The notes under the pieces: generated by a model
Databases searched by the model: none
What the model saw: only the letters and a program-made list of their open reading frames with translations
What the model was told of the DNA's origin: nothing
Assembly (NCBI GenBank): GCA_945829445.1
Contig: CALZUY010000048.1
Location: 1 to 16,298 of the forward strand
Length of the DNA: 16,298 bases
Direction: 5' to 3'
DNA from: Butyricicoccus_A sp945486175
GTDB taxonomy: Bacteria > Bacillota > Clostridia > Oscillospirales > Butyricicoccaceae
Translations under genes and position numbers: made by a program
Shown: positions 1-6,298 of the stretch, one piece after another
Position numbering within the stretch: the first letter of the stretch is position 1
Layout: every line of letters starts with the position of its first letter

Positions 1-213
1 TCCTTTAAGGTATTTGCAAGCATTGTGTTCGTGATATCACCAATCTGCTTTTTTTAATGCGCCAAACCGAATACTGTCAACCTTTGTCAGTTCAAATATT
101 ATTCTGATATGCCATTTTCCGGAAAAAATCGCAAGCAGCTTTTTTACCGGGCAGTCAGCATTCAGTGCTGTTGCCGCAACCAATTTTTTGTATTCATCGT
201 AAGATATACTCAT
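1..213 (-). pseudogene. HxlR-family regulator, 5' part, frameshifted
   Basis: This is the N-terminal part of a winged-helix HxlR/MarR-like transcriptional regulator, cut off by the left end of the window. The family signature is visible: a Cys-Pro pair (CPVKK), then FSGKWHIRIIFEL and the IRFGALKKA segment leading into the recognition helix. The frame then hits TGA at about 37-39. If one base is dropped just before (around 45-50, in the GCAGATTGG stretch), the text continues as IGDITNTMLANTLK, which is the expected HxlR continuation. So a single-base insertion, or a sequencing error, splits the gene. I prefer the ATG at 213, because GAGG lies 8 bases upstream. An in-frame ATG at 240 sits inside a palindrome and has no ribosome site. 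HxlR proteins usually sense electrophile or redox stress and repress a neighbouring oxidoreductase; here the divergent nitroreductase is the obvious target (inference). Confidence 0.75.
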
Positions 214-237
214 TTCCGCACCCTCGGTATATGTTTT

Positions 238-250
238 CATACTAAGTATG
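238..250. promoter_or_regulatory. 13-bp palindrome, candidate HxlR operator
   Basis: CATACTAAGTATG is a perfect palindrome around a central A. It lies in the hxlR leader and 14 bases upstream of the nitroreductase -35 box. The TACT...AGTA half-sites resemble those reported for YodB/CatR-type HxlR regulators, although the spacing here is only one base. The operator role is inferred from position and symmetry. Confidence 0.45.
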
Positions 251-264
251 TTTTTTCTGCGTAC

Positions 265-292
265 TTGACGCTAAATATAAACATAGTATAAT
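265..292 (+). promoter_or_regulatory. Promoter of the nitroreductase gene
   Basis: TTGACG (265-270), a 16-base spacer, and a consensus TATAAT (287-292) read towards the gene at 353. The expected start near 299 gives a leader of about 54 bases. The -10 box overlaps that of the opposing regulator promoter. Confidence 0.75.
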
Positions 293-313
293 ATTTATAT
301 CATCAAAGGTCAA
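285..313 (-). promoter_or_regulatory. Promoter of the HxlR regulator gene
   Basis: On the minus strand TTGACC (313-308), a 17-base spacer and TATACT (290-285) form a good sigma-A promoter reading towards the regulator. Its -10 box shares bases 287-290 with the -10 box of the opposite promoter, so polymerase can occupy only one of the two at a time. Confidence 0.65.
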
Positions 314-352
314 GCGTATCAAACAAAATTCAATATACGGAGGTTTTGACTA

Positions 353-916
353 ATGACCAATGAAACACTAAAAAATTTAGAGGAACGTTCTTCCTGTTCC
401 GCTTTTACTGACAAACTTCCGGAGAAAGAAAAAATCGAGGCAATCGCGAAGGCTGCCACGCAATCGCCCAGTGCTACAAATGCACAGCCCTGGAGAATTG
501 TCGTAATTACCAATAAAGAACTCATACAGGAAATGGAGGAAGAAACACTTCATATGATGTCGCAAATCCCGGCATACAAAGGATTATATGATGCTGTGAC
601 TTCCTCTGGCATGAAACTGTTCTACAATGCGCCCTGCATGGTTGTACTTCCCTATGATTCCAGGAACATTTACGCAAAATACGACTGCGGAATTGCAACA
701 CAGTCTATCGCTGTTGCAGCCCAGTCTCTGGGTGTAGCAAGCCATATTATTGCAATCAATGAGGTCGCATTTATGGGTGAAAAGGGAGCATATTTCAAGG
801 AAAAGCTCCAGTTCCCGGAAAACTATGATTTCGGTCTTGCAGTTCTTCTCGGCTATGCCGCGGCTCCGAAATCGCCTCACGAGCCTGATCCGAATAAAAT
901 CATATACATCGATTAA
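353..916 (+). CDS. Nitroreductase-family FMN oxidoreductase
   Basis: A 187-residue protein of the nitroreductase superfamily: small cytoplasmic FMN enzymes, usually dimeric, that use NAD(P)H to reduce nitro groups, quinones or similar electrophiles. The FMN-binding elements are in the expected order: the ERSSCSAF segment at residues 11-18 (R12, S13), SPSATNAQPW at 38-47 that closes over the flavin, the DCGIATQSIAVAAQSLGV helix at 111-128, and the LGYAA turn near 167-171. The length is normal for the short clade that lacks an extended C-terminus. GGAGG at 340-344, 8 bases before the ATG, fixes the start. It is transcribed alone, divergently from the HxlR-type regulator, and ends at a hairpin terminator. 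The substrate cannot be read from sequence; detoxification of electrophiles is the usual role of this gene pair. Unlike its neighbours on both sides, this gene is intact. Confidence 0.92.
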   Translation: MTNETLKNLEERSSCSAFTDKLPEKEKIEAIAKAATQSPSATNAQPWRIVVITNKELIQEMEEETLHMMSQIPAYKGLYDAVTSSGMKLFYNAPCMVVLPYDSRNIYAKYDCGIATQSIAVAAQSLGVASHIIAINEVAFMGEKGAYFKEKLQFPENYDFGLAVLLGYAAAPKSPHEPDPNKIIYID

Positions 917-922
917 ACATCA

Positions 923-955
923 GGGAGCGGGCATTGAAAAGCCTGCTCCCTTTTA
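923..955 (+). terminator. Terminator after the nitroreductase gene
   Basis: GGGAGCGGGC (923-932) pairs with GCCTGCTCCC (941-950), giving ten pairs with one G-U. The loop has 8 bases and TTTT follows. It begins 6 bases after the stop codon. Confidence 0.8.
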
Positions 956-1059
956 TAACGCTGTAAATTCTTATCCGGAAAGCCAAAGATGGCATCAATC
1001 TTTTCCGTGGCACAATCATTAGCCTCTTCTCATAGCTCTGAACAGCTGTCCCGGTTCAT
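956..1059 (-). pseudogene. Remnant of a small unknown gene with an in-frame stop
   Basis: On the minus strand GGAGG (about 1075-1071) is followed at 1059 by ATG AAC CGG GAC and the reading MNRDSCSEL. A TGA stop falls at codon 10 (1032-1030). The same frame then stays open as EEANDCATEKIDAIFGFPDK and NLQRYKREQA before running into the nitroreductase terminator. The composition looks like real protein (soluble, charged, helical) and the frame is entered through a proper ribosome site, so I read it as a gene with a nonsense mutation and a lost 3' end. The family is not recognised. The ATG overlaps the stop of the preceding minus-strand frame as ATGA, the usual sign of translational coupling. A non-coding explanation remains possible. 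Confidence 0.4.
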
Positions 1060-1386
1060 TTGCTTTTTACCTCCGTACCTTCTTCAAAATGCCGGTAATA
1101 CCCCAGCGTGTTCCATACAGTATTGGAATATCTGATTGAAACGTGCTCACTTTCCGTCAGTTCTTTTTTTGGGGATAAACCCTCCGGTTTCTGAAAGAGG
1201 CAGAACAGATCATCTGTGAAGGATCATCCATTGCCGTTGACCGGAATATCTGCCGGTTGAAATGTCCGCACATCACAACTGATCCAGAGCAGCACAATAC
1301 AGGATATGACAGTCATCAGGGATACAGCAATTTTGCATCCCAACCATCCCCTTTTGCACTACTTTTGTGGTATTATCGCTCATCAT
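1056..1386 (-). pseudogene. Decayed small membrane-anchored protein
   Basis: A chain of about 108 residues can be followed on the minus strand only by allowing two lesions. It starts MSDNTTKVVQKG at 1383 (or one codon earlier). A frame change in a run of four G (1348-1351) joins it to WLGCK and then a hydrophobic segment (IAVSLMTVISCIVLLWIS) that looks like a signal anchor. The frame meets TGA at 1226-1224, probably once TGG, then continues for 55 codons through SFTDDLFCLFQ, KELTESEHVSIRYSN and TVWNTLGYYRHFEEGTEVKSK-type text to a TGA at 1058-1056. That last stop overlaps the start of the next minus-strand frame as ATGA. No ribosome site is well placed for 1383: AAAGGAGG sits about 40 bases upstream. 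The family is not recognised. The evidence is coherence of the reading, not similarity. Confidence 0.42.
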
Positions 1387-1513
1387 AATAGGCAAAACAG
1401 ATATTTTTTTAAAAAATCCATTTCCTCCTTTGTTTCTTTTGTCCAAACAAAACAAAGCATGAATTCCAAAGTGAACAGCAGGTATCATCATTTTTTTCCG
1501 AATTCAACTCGTC

Positions 1514-1519
1514 TATAAT
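1514..1519 (+). promoter_or_regulatory. Possible -10 box for the URO-D-like gene
   Basis: A consensus TATAAT stands 60 bases before the start at 1580. The -35 position (about 1491-1496) is only a T run, so the promoter is weak or needs an activator. No other candidate is better placed. Confidence 0.35.
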
Positions 1520-1579
1520 AAGAGCCAGAAAGTAACAGGATAAGAAAAAACATTCTGGAACGAAACAAGGAGGATCCCT

Positions 1580-2854
1580 ATGACTTCGAGAGAAAGAGTA
1601 ATCGCTGCAATCAATCATCAGCAGCCGGACCGTGTCCCGATCGATTTCGGTTCAACTGGTCAGACCGGTATCAATGTATGTGCGGAATATCGCCTGAGAG
1701 AATATCTCGGACTGCCGAAAAAGGATCTGGATACCTTTGAAATTATCCAGATGCTGGGCGTGGTTGACGAAGACCTGCGTCAGGTCATGAAATCTGACGT
1801 CATTGGTATGAATCATCCTGAGGACAGCATGGGTGTCCCGAATACCGGTGAGAAGAAGCGCTTTATCATGCCGGACGGCACGCCTGCACTGATTAACGCA
1901 GGCAACGAATTTGATATCCTACCCACCGGCGCCCGTCAGATGTACCCCCAGGGTGATCGCAATGCACCGCCGTCCACCTACATGCCGGAGGGTGGTACCT
2001 TCTTTGACATTGTTGACCGTGCACCGGAAGTTGATGAGGATAACCTCACTCCGCGTGAAGACTTTAAGAACTTCTTCTCGGTTATGAGCGATGAGACTGC
2101 TCTGTACTACGAAAAGGAATCCAAGCGTCTGTATGAAGAAACCGATTATGCCATCATCGGCAACCTTGCAGGTGCAGGCTTCGGTGATCCGGGTGCCATT
2201 CCTGCTCCGTTTGAAAAGCATCCGAAGGGCATCCGCAAGTTTGACGAGTGGGTAATGGCTCAGCTGATGTATCCGGAATATGTACAGGAAGTCTTTGAGA
2301 TGCAGACCGAATTCATGCTCAAGAACCTGGAGATCTACAAGCAGGCCTGCGGTGACCGTATCCAGATCTGCTGGGTCAGCGGCACGGATTTCGGCACGCA
2401 GAATTCGGAGTTCATGTCTTCTGAAATGTTCCAGGAGCTGTATAAGCCGTACTACAAGCGCGTTTGCGGCTGGATTCATGAAAATACCAACTGGAAGACC
2501 TTCTTCCATACCTGCGGCTGTGTTGTTCGCCTGCTGGATGATTTTGTCGACATGGGCATGGATATCATCAACCCGGTTCAGCTTTCCGCACGCGGCATGG
2601 ATGCTCATATGCTCAAGGAAAAATATGGCGATAAGCTCGTATTCTGGGGCGGCGGCGTAGATACACAGCAGCTCCTGCCGCATGGATCGCCGGAAGAAAT
2701 CGCTGCACAGGTTAAGGAGCGCATTGACATCCTGTCCAAGGGCGGCGGCTATGTCTTCAATACCATCCACAACATCGTCGGTGATACGCCGGCAGAAAAC
2801 ATCTGGGCAGCCTTCAAGGCAGCACATGATTATAACACCGAGCATTTCGGTTAA
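1580..2854 (+). CDS. Uroporphyrinogen decarboxylase-superfamily protein (MtaA/CmuA-like, not HemE)
   Basis: A 424-residue protein of the URO-D superfamily TIM barrel. The start is fixed by AAGGAGG about 7 bases upstream. The opening MTSRERVIAAINHQQPDRVPIDFG (residues 1-24) is the standard beginning of the non-HemE branch. The HemE active-site element with the RQAGR motif is absent, so it should not make coproporphyrinogen. In corrinoid methyltransferases such as MtaA and MtbA, zinc sits on an HxC pair and a distant Cys. Here H310-T-C312 is present (FFHTCGC), but the distal region reads GGGYVFNTIHNIVGDTPAEN with H397 and no Cys, so the third ligand may differ. Other family landmarks are WGGGVDTQ at 356-363 and the long insert at 115-165. 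No corrinoid protein or activase is nearby. Handling of a methylated or carboxylated small molecule is possible; the substrate is unknown. It has its own terminator, so it is probably monocistronic. Confidence 0.85.
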   Translation: MTSRERVIAAINHQQPDRVPIDFGSTGQTGINVCAEYRLREYLGLPKKDLDTFEIIQMLGVVDEDLRQVMKSDVIGMNHPEDSMGVPNTGEKKRFIMPDGTPALINAGNEFDILPTGARQMYPQGDRNAPPSTYMPEGGTFFDIVDRAPEVDEDNLTPREDFKNFFSVMSDETALYYEKESKRLYEETDYAIIGNLAGAGFGDPGAIPAPFEKHPKGIRKFDEWVMAQLMYPEYVQEVFEMQTEFMLKNLEIYKQACGDRIQICWVSGTDFGTQNSEFMSSEMFQELYKPYYKRVCGWIHENTNWKTFFHTCGCVVRLLDDFVDMGMDIINPVQLSARGMDAHMLKEKYGDKLVFWGGGVDTQQLLPHGSPEEIAAQVKERIDILSKGGGYVFNTIHNIVGDTPAENIWAAFKAAHDYNTEHFG

Positions 2855-2896
2855 TTTCTTCTGTCGCGGTCTCCCTGTGTCAGAGATATGCTCAGC

Positions 2897-2932
2897 AAGA
2901 ATCCCCGGTAAAACCGGGGATTCTTTATATAT
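2897..2932 (+). terminator. Strong terminator after the URO-D-like gene
   Basis: AAGAATCCCCGGT (2897-2909) and ACCGGGGATTCTT (2913-2925) form a perfect 13-bp stem with an AAA loop, followed by a T/A-rich tail (TATATATTT). It separates this gene from the importer operon downstream. Confidence 0.9.
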
Positions 2933-3422
2933 TTGCAAAGTTTTTTGAAAACTTCATCATCATACATAACAGTTCATAAATGTTCTTTCCATCAATCCTG
3001 TAAATACTCAAAGGTTGACCGGCAGGACTGTTTATGAGCTTTTTTGTGCCTCATGCGCTCCCGTCCGTTCTGCATGGGATATCATTTTCTCCCTGCATTC
3101 AGGCAGGACTGGAAACCGGATTCCTTTCCCGGGAAATCAGTCACTGTGATGTTTCTTTCGCGGAGATAATTTAAATACATAGAATAATGTTATCTCTTTA
3201 ATTTTAACAGATAAAGCCTGTTCAATCGCTCATTTTTTCTTAAATCCCCCCATGATATAGATAACATTTAATCAATTTGTATCATCTGTTGTTAAAGTTG
3301 TACAAATTTCGCCATCAAAAATCATATTCCAAAGTAAGAAAATACAAATTGTGTCGAAAATCCCCCTGAAATCCCAAGAAAACTCAGCAGGATCTTTCTA
3401 ACGATTATCCCAATAGTCTTGT

Positions 3423-3428
3423 TATAAT
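3423..3428 (+). promoter_or_regulatory. Candidate -10 box of the importer operon
   Basis: A consensus TATAAT in the sequence GTTATAATAATC. No good -35 lies 16-18 bases upstream, which fits an activator-dependent promoter. Transcription starting near 3435 would leave a 225-base leader that includes the palindrome at 3454 and the hairpin at 3585. Confidence 0.4.
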
Positions 3429-3453
3429 AATCTTGCGAGTTGTGATTGCAGCA

Positions 3454-3471
3454 GTTGTTATATATAACAAC
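3454..3471. promoter_or_regulatory. 18-bp perfect palindrome, likely operator
   Basis: GTTGTTATATATAACAAC is perfectly self-complementary. It lies about 20-37 bases downstream of the start point predicted from the -10 box at 3423, a position where a bound repressor blocks elongation. It is AT-centred, unlike the CG-centred operators of most LacI proteins. The cognate regulator is not in this window. Confidence 0.5.
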
Positions 3472-3584
3472 ATATAGCAAAATCAAAGCATGTGCCATTA
3501 TGGAAATGCTGTTTTTGCTTTGTGCATTTTCATGGAGAAAACTGCTGCCATATCCCGACTTCCTCCACATGCCAGACATTTTCG

Positions 3585-3616
3585 TTCATCAACACTGCGC
3601 AATCGGTGCTGATGAA
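3585..3616 (+). promoter_or_regulatory. Leader hairpin upstream of the binding-protein gene
   Basis: TTCATCA (3585-3591) pairs with TGATGAA (3610-3616), and CAC (3593-3595) with GTG (3606-3608), around one A/C mismatch and a 10-base loop. Only AAAAAC follows, so it is not a terminator. It stands about 25 bases before the ribosome site and may protect the messenger or modulate translation (inference). Confidence 0.4.
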
Positions 3617-3660
3617 AAACTGTAAGGATTCCACAAAGAGAAGAAAGGCTAGGTAAAATC

Positions 3661-4677
3661 ATGACAATGAAAAAAAGATTCATGAGCATGGCACTTGCAA
3701 GCGCTATGTGTGTAGGTATGCTGGCGGGCTGCGGAAGTTCTTCCAGTAATAGCTCCAGCGGCTCCGGTACGGCGGGAGCATCCGGCGATGAATATAAGAT
3801 CTGTGTTATCGTAAAGCTAACTGATGGCCACTTCAACAAGGTTATCTCCGGCGCAAAAGCTTATGCTGAAGAGCATGACAACGTCAAAGTTGAAATCCAG
3901 TCTCCAACCTCCGCAACTGCATATGATGAACAGGCCAACATGATTGAAACATCTTTGGGCGGCGATTACGATGCAGTTATCATCGCTCCACAGCAGTCTG
4001 CAACAGCTTCAACGAAGGTGGCAGATACGGATAAGGTCATCATTTCTCTGGATACCGATTTTGATTCCGAAAAGAAGTCCGCGTTTGTCGGCACCGGTAA
4101 CTTTGACGCTGCAAAGGCCGGCGGTACAGCCGCTGCAGAAGCTGCAAAGGAAGCTGGCGCAGAAAAACCGACCGCTGTTATCCTGACCGGCGTACAGGGC
4201 GATGAAACCCATGACACCCGCCTTGAAGGCTATACTGAAGGCATTGAAGAAGCAGGCGGCGAAGTTCTTGAAGTCCAGTACTGCGATGCACTGGCTGAGA
4301 AGGCTTCAACCGCAATGGAAGGAATTATCCAGAAGTATCCGGAAGGCGTTGATATCATTCTGAACACCTGTGATGACATGGCTGTAGCGGCTGTAAAGAT
4401 TATTCAGGATTCCGGCAGCGCGGCATATGCTGATACCATCGTGTGCGGCTTCGACGGCAATCAGGCTGCAATCGAGCTGATTGAGCAGGGCACGCTGGCT
4501 ATGGACGTTGCACAGCTGGGCTATGACATGGGTTATAAGGCAGTGGAAGCAGCTGTAACCGTACTGGACGGCAATGAAGTGGACAGCTTTATTGATTCCG
4601 GTTCGCTGGTCGTTTCTTCCGAGAACATTGATGACTACATCGCTGATATGAAGGACAAAGGCCTGTGGGAGGAATAA
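3661..4677 (+). CDS. Simple-sugar ABC transporter substrate-binding lipoprotein (RbsB-like)
   Basis: A 338-residue extracellular solute-binding protein of the periplasmic-binding-protein/LacI sugar fold (Peripla_BP_4 type). The N-terminus is a lipoprotein signal: KKR, a hydrophobic stretch, then the lipobox L21-A-G-C24, so it should be anchored through C24. A Ser/Gly-rich linker (residues 25-42) follows, and the mature domain begins at YKICVIVKLTDGHF. Family landmarks are YDAVIIAPQQ near 101, the VGTGNFDAAKAGG stretch near 141, LTGVQGDETHDTRLEGYTEG near 178, and the hinge segment CGFDGNQAAIELIEQG near 265. The start may be ATG 3661 or 3667; both follow the weak AGGCTAGG site. It is the first gene of the importer operon. 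The ligand cannot be read from sequence; aldoses, rhamnose, autoinducer-2 and polyols are all handled by this family. Confidence 0.92.
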   Translation: MTMKKRFMSMALASAMCVGMLAGCGSSSSNSSSGSGTAGASGDEYKICVIVKLTDGHFNKVISGAKAYAEEHDNVKVEIQSPTSATAYDEQANMIETSLGGDYDAVIIAPQQSATASTKVADTDKVIISLDTDFDSEKKSAFVGTGNFDAAKAGGTAAAEAAKEAGAEKPTAVILTGVQGDETHDTRLEGYTEGIEEAGGEVLEVQYCDALAEKASTAMEGIIQKYPEGVDIILNTCDDMAVAAVKIIQDSGSAAYADTIVCGFDGNQAAIELIEQGTLAMDVAQLGYDMGYKAVEAAVTVLDGNEVDSFIDSGSLVVSSENIDDYIADMKDKGLWEE

Positions 4678-4722
4678 TCTCCTGAACGCTATGATTCAAA
4701 GATAACAGGAAAAGCCGAGATA

Positions 4723-4759
4723 TCCCCTGGCCGGTCTGGTATCGGTCAGGGGAATCTTT
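4723..4759 (+). terminator. Intercistronic hairpin between binding protein and ATPase genes
   Basis: TCCCCTGGCCG (4723-4733) pairs with CGGTCAGGGGA (4743-4753): 11 pairs with one G-U and a 9-base loop. The tail ATCTTTG is a poor T tract, so read-through to the ATPase gene is expected. Such hairpins commonly keep the binding protein in excess over the membrane components, by partial termination or by protecting the upstream messenger. Confidence 0.65.
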
Positions 4760-4797
4760 GAAAATTCATTCTCTTTCACAGAAAGGGTGAGCAGTCA

Positions 4798-6285
4798 ATG
4801 AGCAGTGAATATGTAGTAGAACTGCGCAACTGTACCAAGATATTTCCAGGCGTTGTTGCACTTGATAAAATGCAGCTTGCAGTAAAGCCGGGCGAGATTC
4901 TGGGCTTAATCGGTGAAAATGGTGCGGGAAAATCAACACTGATTAAGGTACTGACTGGTGTACATAAACCGGACGAAGGCGAAATCTATGTCAATGGACA
5001 GAAGCTGACCTTCAAGAATCCGAATGAATCTGCCGCAGCCGGAATTGCCTGTGTATATCAGGAGCTGAATATGGAAAAGCAATTGAGTATCACAGACAAT
5101 ATCTTTATCAATAAATGGATCAAGGGACCCGGCGGCCTGCTGGATTACAAGACCATGCATGAAAAGGCAAAGGACGTTATGTCTTCCCTCGGGCAGGATG
5201 TTGATCCAACCCAGGCCGCAGGTACATTCGGCATGGGCGTCCAGCAGATGATCGAAATTGCAAAAGCGGTTCTGATTGATGCAAAAATGATTATCATGGA
5301 TGAGCCGACCTCTTCCCTCGGTGAAAAGGAAGTCGAACAGCTGATGGTCACCTGCCGCAAGCTGCGCGACAATGGTGTCGGCATCGTCTTTGTCTCCCAT
5401 AAGCTGGAGGAATTATTTGAACTCTGTGACCGTGTTACGGTCATCCGCGATGGACAGTATGTCGATACCCGGGATATCAAGGACTGGGATAATGATTCAC
5501 TGATTGCAGCAATGGTAGGCCGTACCCTGGACAACCTGTTCCCAAAGGAATTCGGTACTAAGGGTGCAGTTGCTTTGAAGGCAGAGCATCTGGTAGAAGG
5601 CGGCGTTTTGGATGATGTCAGCTTTGAAGCATATCGCGGCCAGATTCTCGGCTTTGCCGGACTGGTTGGCGCCGGACGGACTGAAACCATGCGGGCAATC
5701 TTTGGTGCTGATACACTGGACAGCGGCAAGATTTTCATTGACGGAAAAGAAGTCCGGATCAAAAGCCCTTCACAGGCAATTCAGGCAGGTATTGCATTCC
5801 TGACAGAAGACCGCAAAGGACAGGGACTGGTACTTGCGGAATCCATCCGCAATAACCTGATTCTGGCAAATATGAAGGGATTCTGTAACGGCCCGTTCCT
5901 CAATCAAAAACGTATTTTGGAACGAGGCAGGGAAAATATTGAGTCCCTGCGCATAAAGACACCGTCTATTGATGAGATCGTGGGACAGCTGTCCGGCGGC
6001 AACCAGCAGAAGGTCGTTATTGGCAAATGGGTCAACACAGATGCTGAAATCTTTATCTTCGATGAACCGACGCGAGGCATTGATGTCGGCGCAAAAATTG
6101 AAGTATACAATGTTATGAACCGTCTTGTGAAGCAAGGAAAATGTGTTATCATGGTTTCTTCTGAAATGCCGGAAATTCTGGGCATGTCCGATCGCGTCAT
6201 TGTGATGCGGGGCGGCAGAATAATGGCAACTGTAGACCGTGACAGCAAGCATTTTAACCAGGAAAGCCTGATGAAGGCAGCATGA
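4798..6285 (+). CDS. Simple-sugar ABC transporter tandem ATP-binding protein (RbsA/MglA-like)
   Basis: A 495-residue protein with two fused nucleotide-binding domains, which energises sugar import from the cytoplasmic face. Domain 1 (residues 6-245) has Walker A GENGAGKST at 39-47, Q-loop Q88, a degenerate signature FGMGVQQ at 144-150, Walker B with D168-E169, and switch H201. Domain 2 (258-495) has a Walker A with Arg in place of the Lys (GLVGAGRTE, R294), an intact LSGGNQQ signature at 398-404, Walker B D422-E423, and no switch His (VSSEMPE). This asymmetry, with only one canonical ATP site plus one good signature, is normal for the RbsA/MglA/XylG family and is not a defect. It starts 120 bases after the binding-protein gene, beyond the hairpin, with AAAGGGTG as ribosome site. 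The permease gene follows after 13 bases. Confidence 0.95.
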   Translation: MSSEYVVELRNCTKIFPGVVALDKMQLAVKPGEILGLIGENGAGKSTLIKVLTGVHKPDEGEIYVNGQKLTFKNPNESAAAGIACVYQELNMEKQLSITDNIFINKWIKGPGGLLDYKTMHEKAKDVMSSLGQDVDPTQAAGTFGMGVQQMIEIAKAVLIDAKMIIMDEPTSSLGEKEVEQLMVTCRKLRDNGVGIVFVSHKLEELFELCDRVTVIRDGQYVDTRDIKDWDNDSLIAAMVGRTLDNLFPKEFGTKGAVALKAEHLVEGGVLDDVSFEAYRGQILGFAGLVGAGRTETMRAIFGADTLDSGKIFIDGKEVRIKSPSQAIQAGIAFLTEDRKGQGLVLAESIRNNLILANMKGFCNGPFLNQKRILERGRENIESLRIKTPSIDEIVGQLSGGNQQKVVIGKWVNTDAEIFIFDEPTRGIDVGAKIEVYNVMNRLVKQGKCVIMVSSEMPEILGMSDRVIVMRGGRIMATVDRDSKHFNQESLMKAA

Positions 6286-6298
6286 GGAGGAACATTAG

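Larger units (their letters stand above)
2933..3660 (+). other. Long non-coding control region before the importer operon
   Basis: About 730 bases with no convincing gene; the only frames are short, lack ribosome sites and show no protein-like pattern. It is richer in A and T than the flanking genes, particularly from 3160 to 3480. It holds a loose inverted repeat GAGATAA/TTATCTC (3163-3169 and 3190-3196), the short palindrome TTGTACAA (3298-3305), a -10-like TATAAT (3423-3428), an 18-bp palindrome (3454-3471) and a leader hairpin (3585-3616). No riboswitch class could be recognised by eye. The size suggests several regulatory inputs for the importer (inference). Confidence 0.6.

Noticed and set aside
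1919..2938. Minus-strand frame of 339 codons opposite the URO-D-like gene, and a similar 332-codon frame at 6314-7312 opposite the permease.
   Set aside because: Antisense shadows without ribosome sites or recognisable domains; the permease shadow has an implausible polar, Cys/His/Gln-rich composition.
3017..3112. Two copies of GGCAGGACTG about 80 bases apart in the control region.
   Set aside because: Ten-base matches without further similarity around them; likely chance.
3163..3196. GAGATAA/TTATCTC inverted repeat as a terminator or operator.
   Set aside because: Only 7 AT-rich pairs across a 20-base loop; too weak to call either way, so it is mentioned only in the region description.
3322..3579. 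85-codon minus-strand frame in the long leader.
   Set aside because: No ribosome site, low-complexity hydrophobic and Asn-rich text, and it runs through the 18-bp palindrome. Non-coding is more likely.
4932..5762. Degenerate first signature and Lys-less second Walker A in the sugar ATPase as evidence of inactivation.
   Set aside because: This asymmetry is the normal state of RbsA/MglA-type tandem ATPases.
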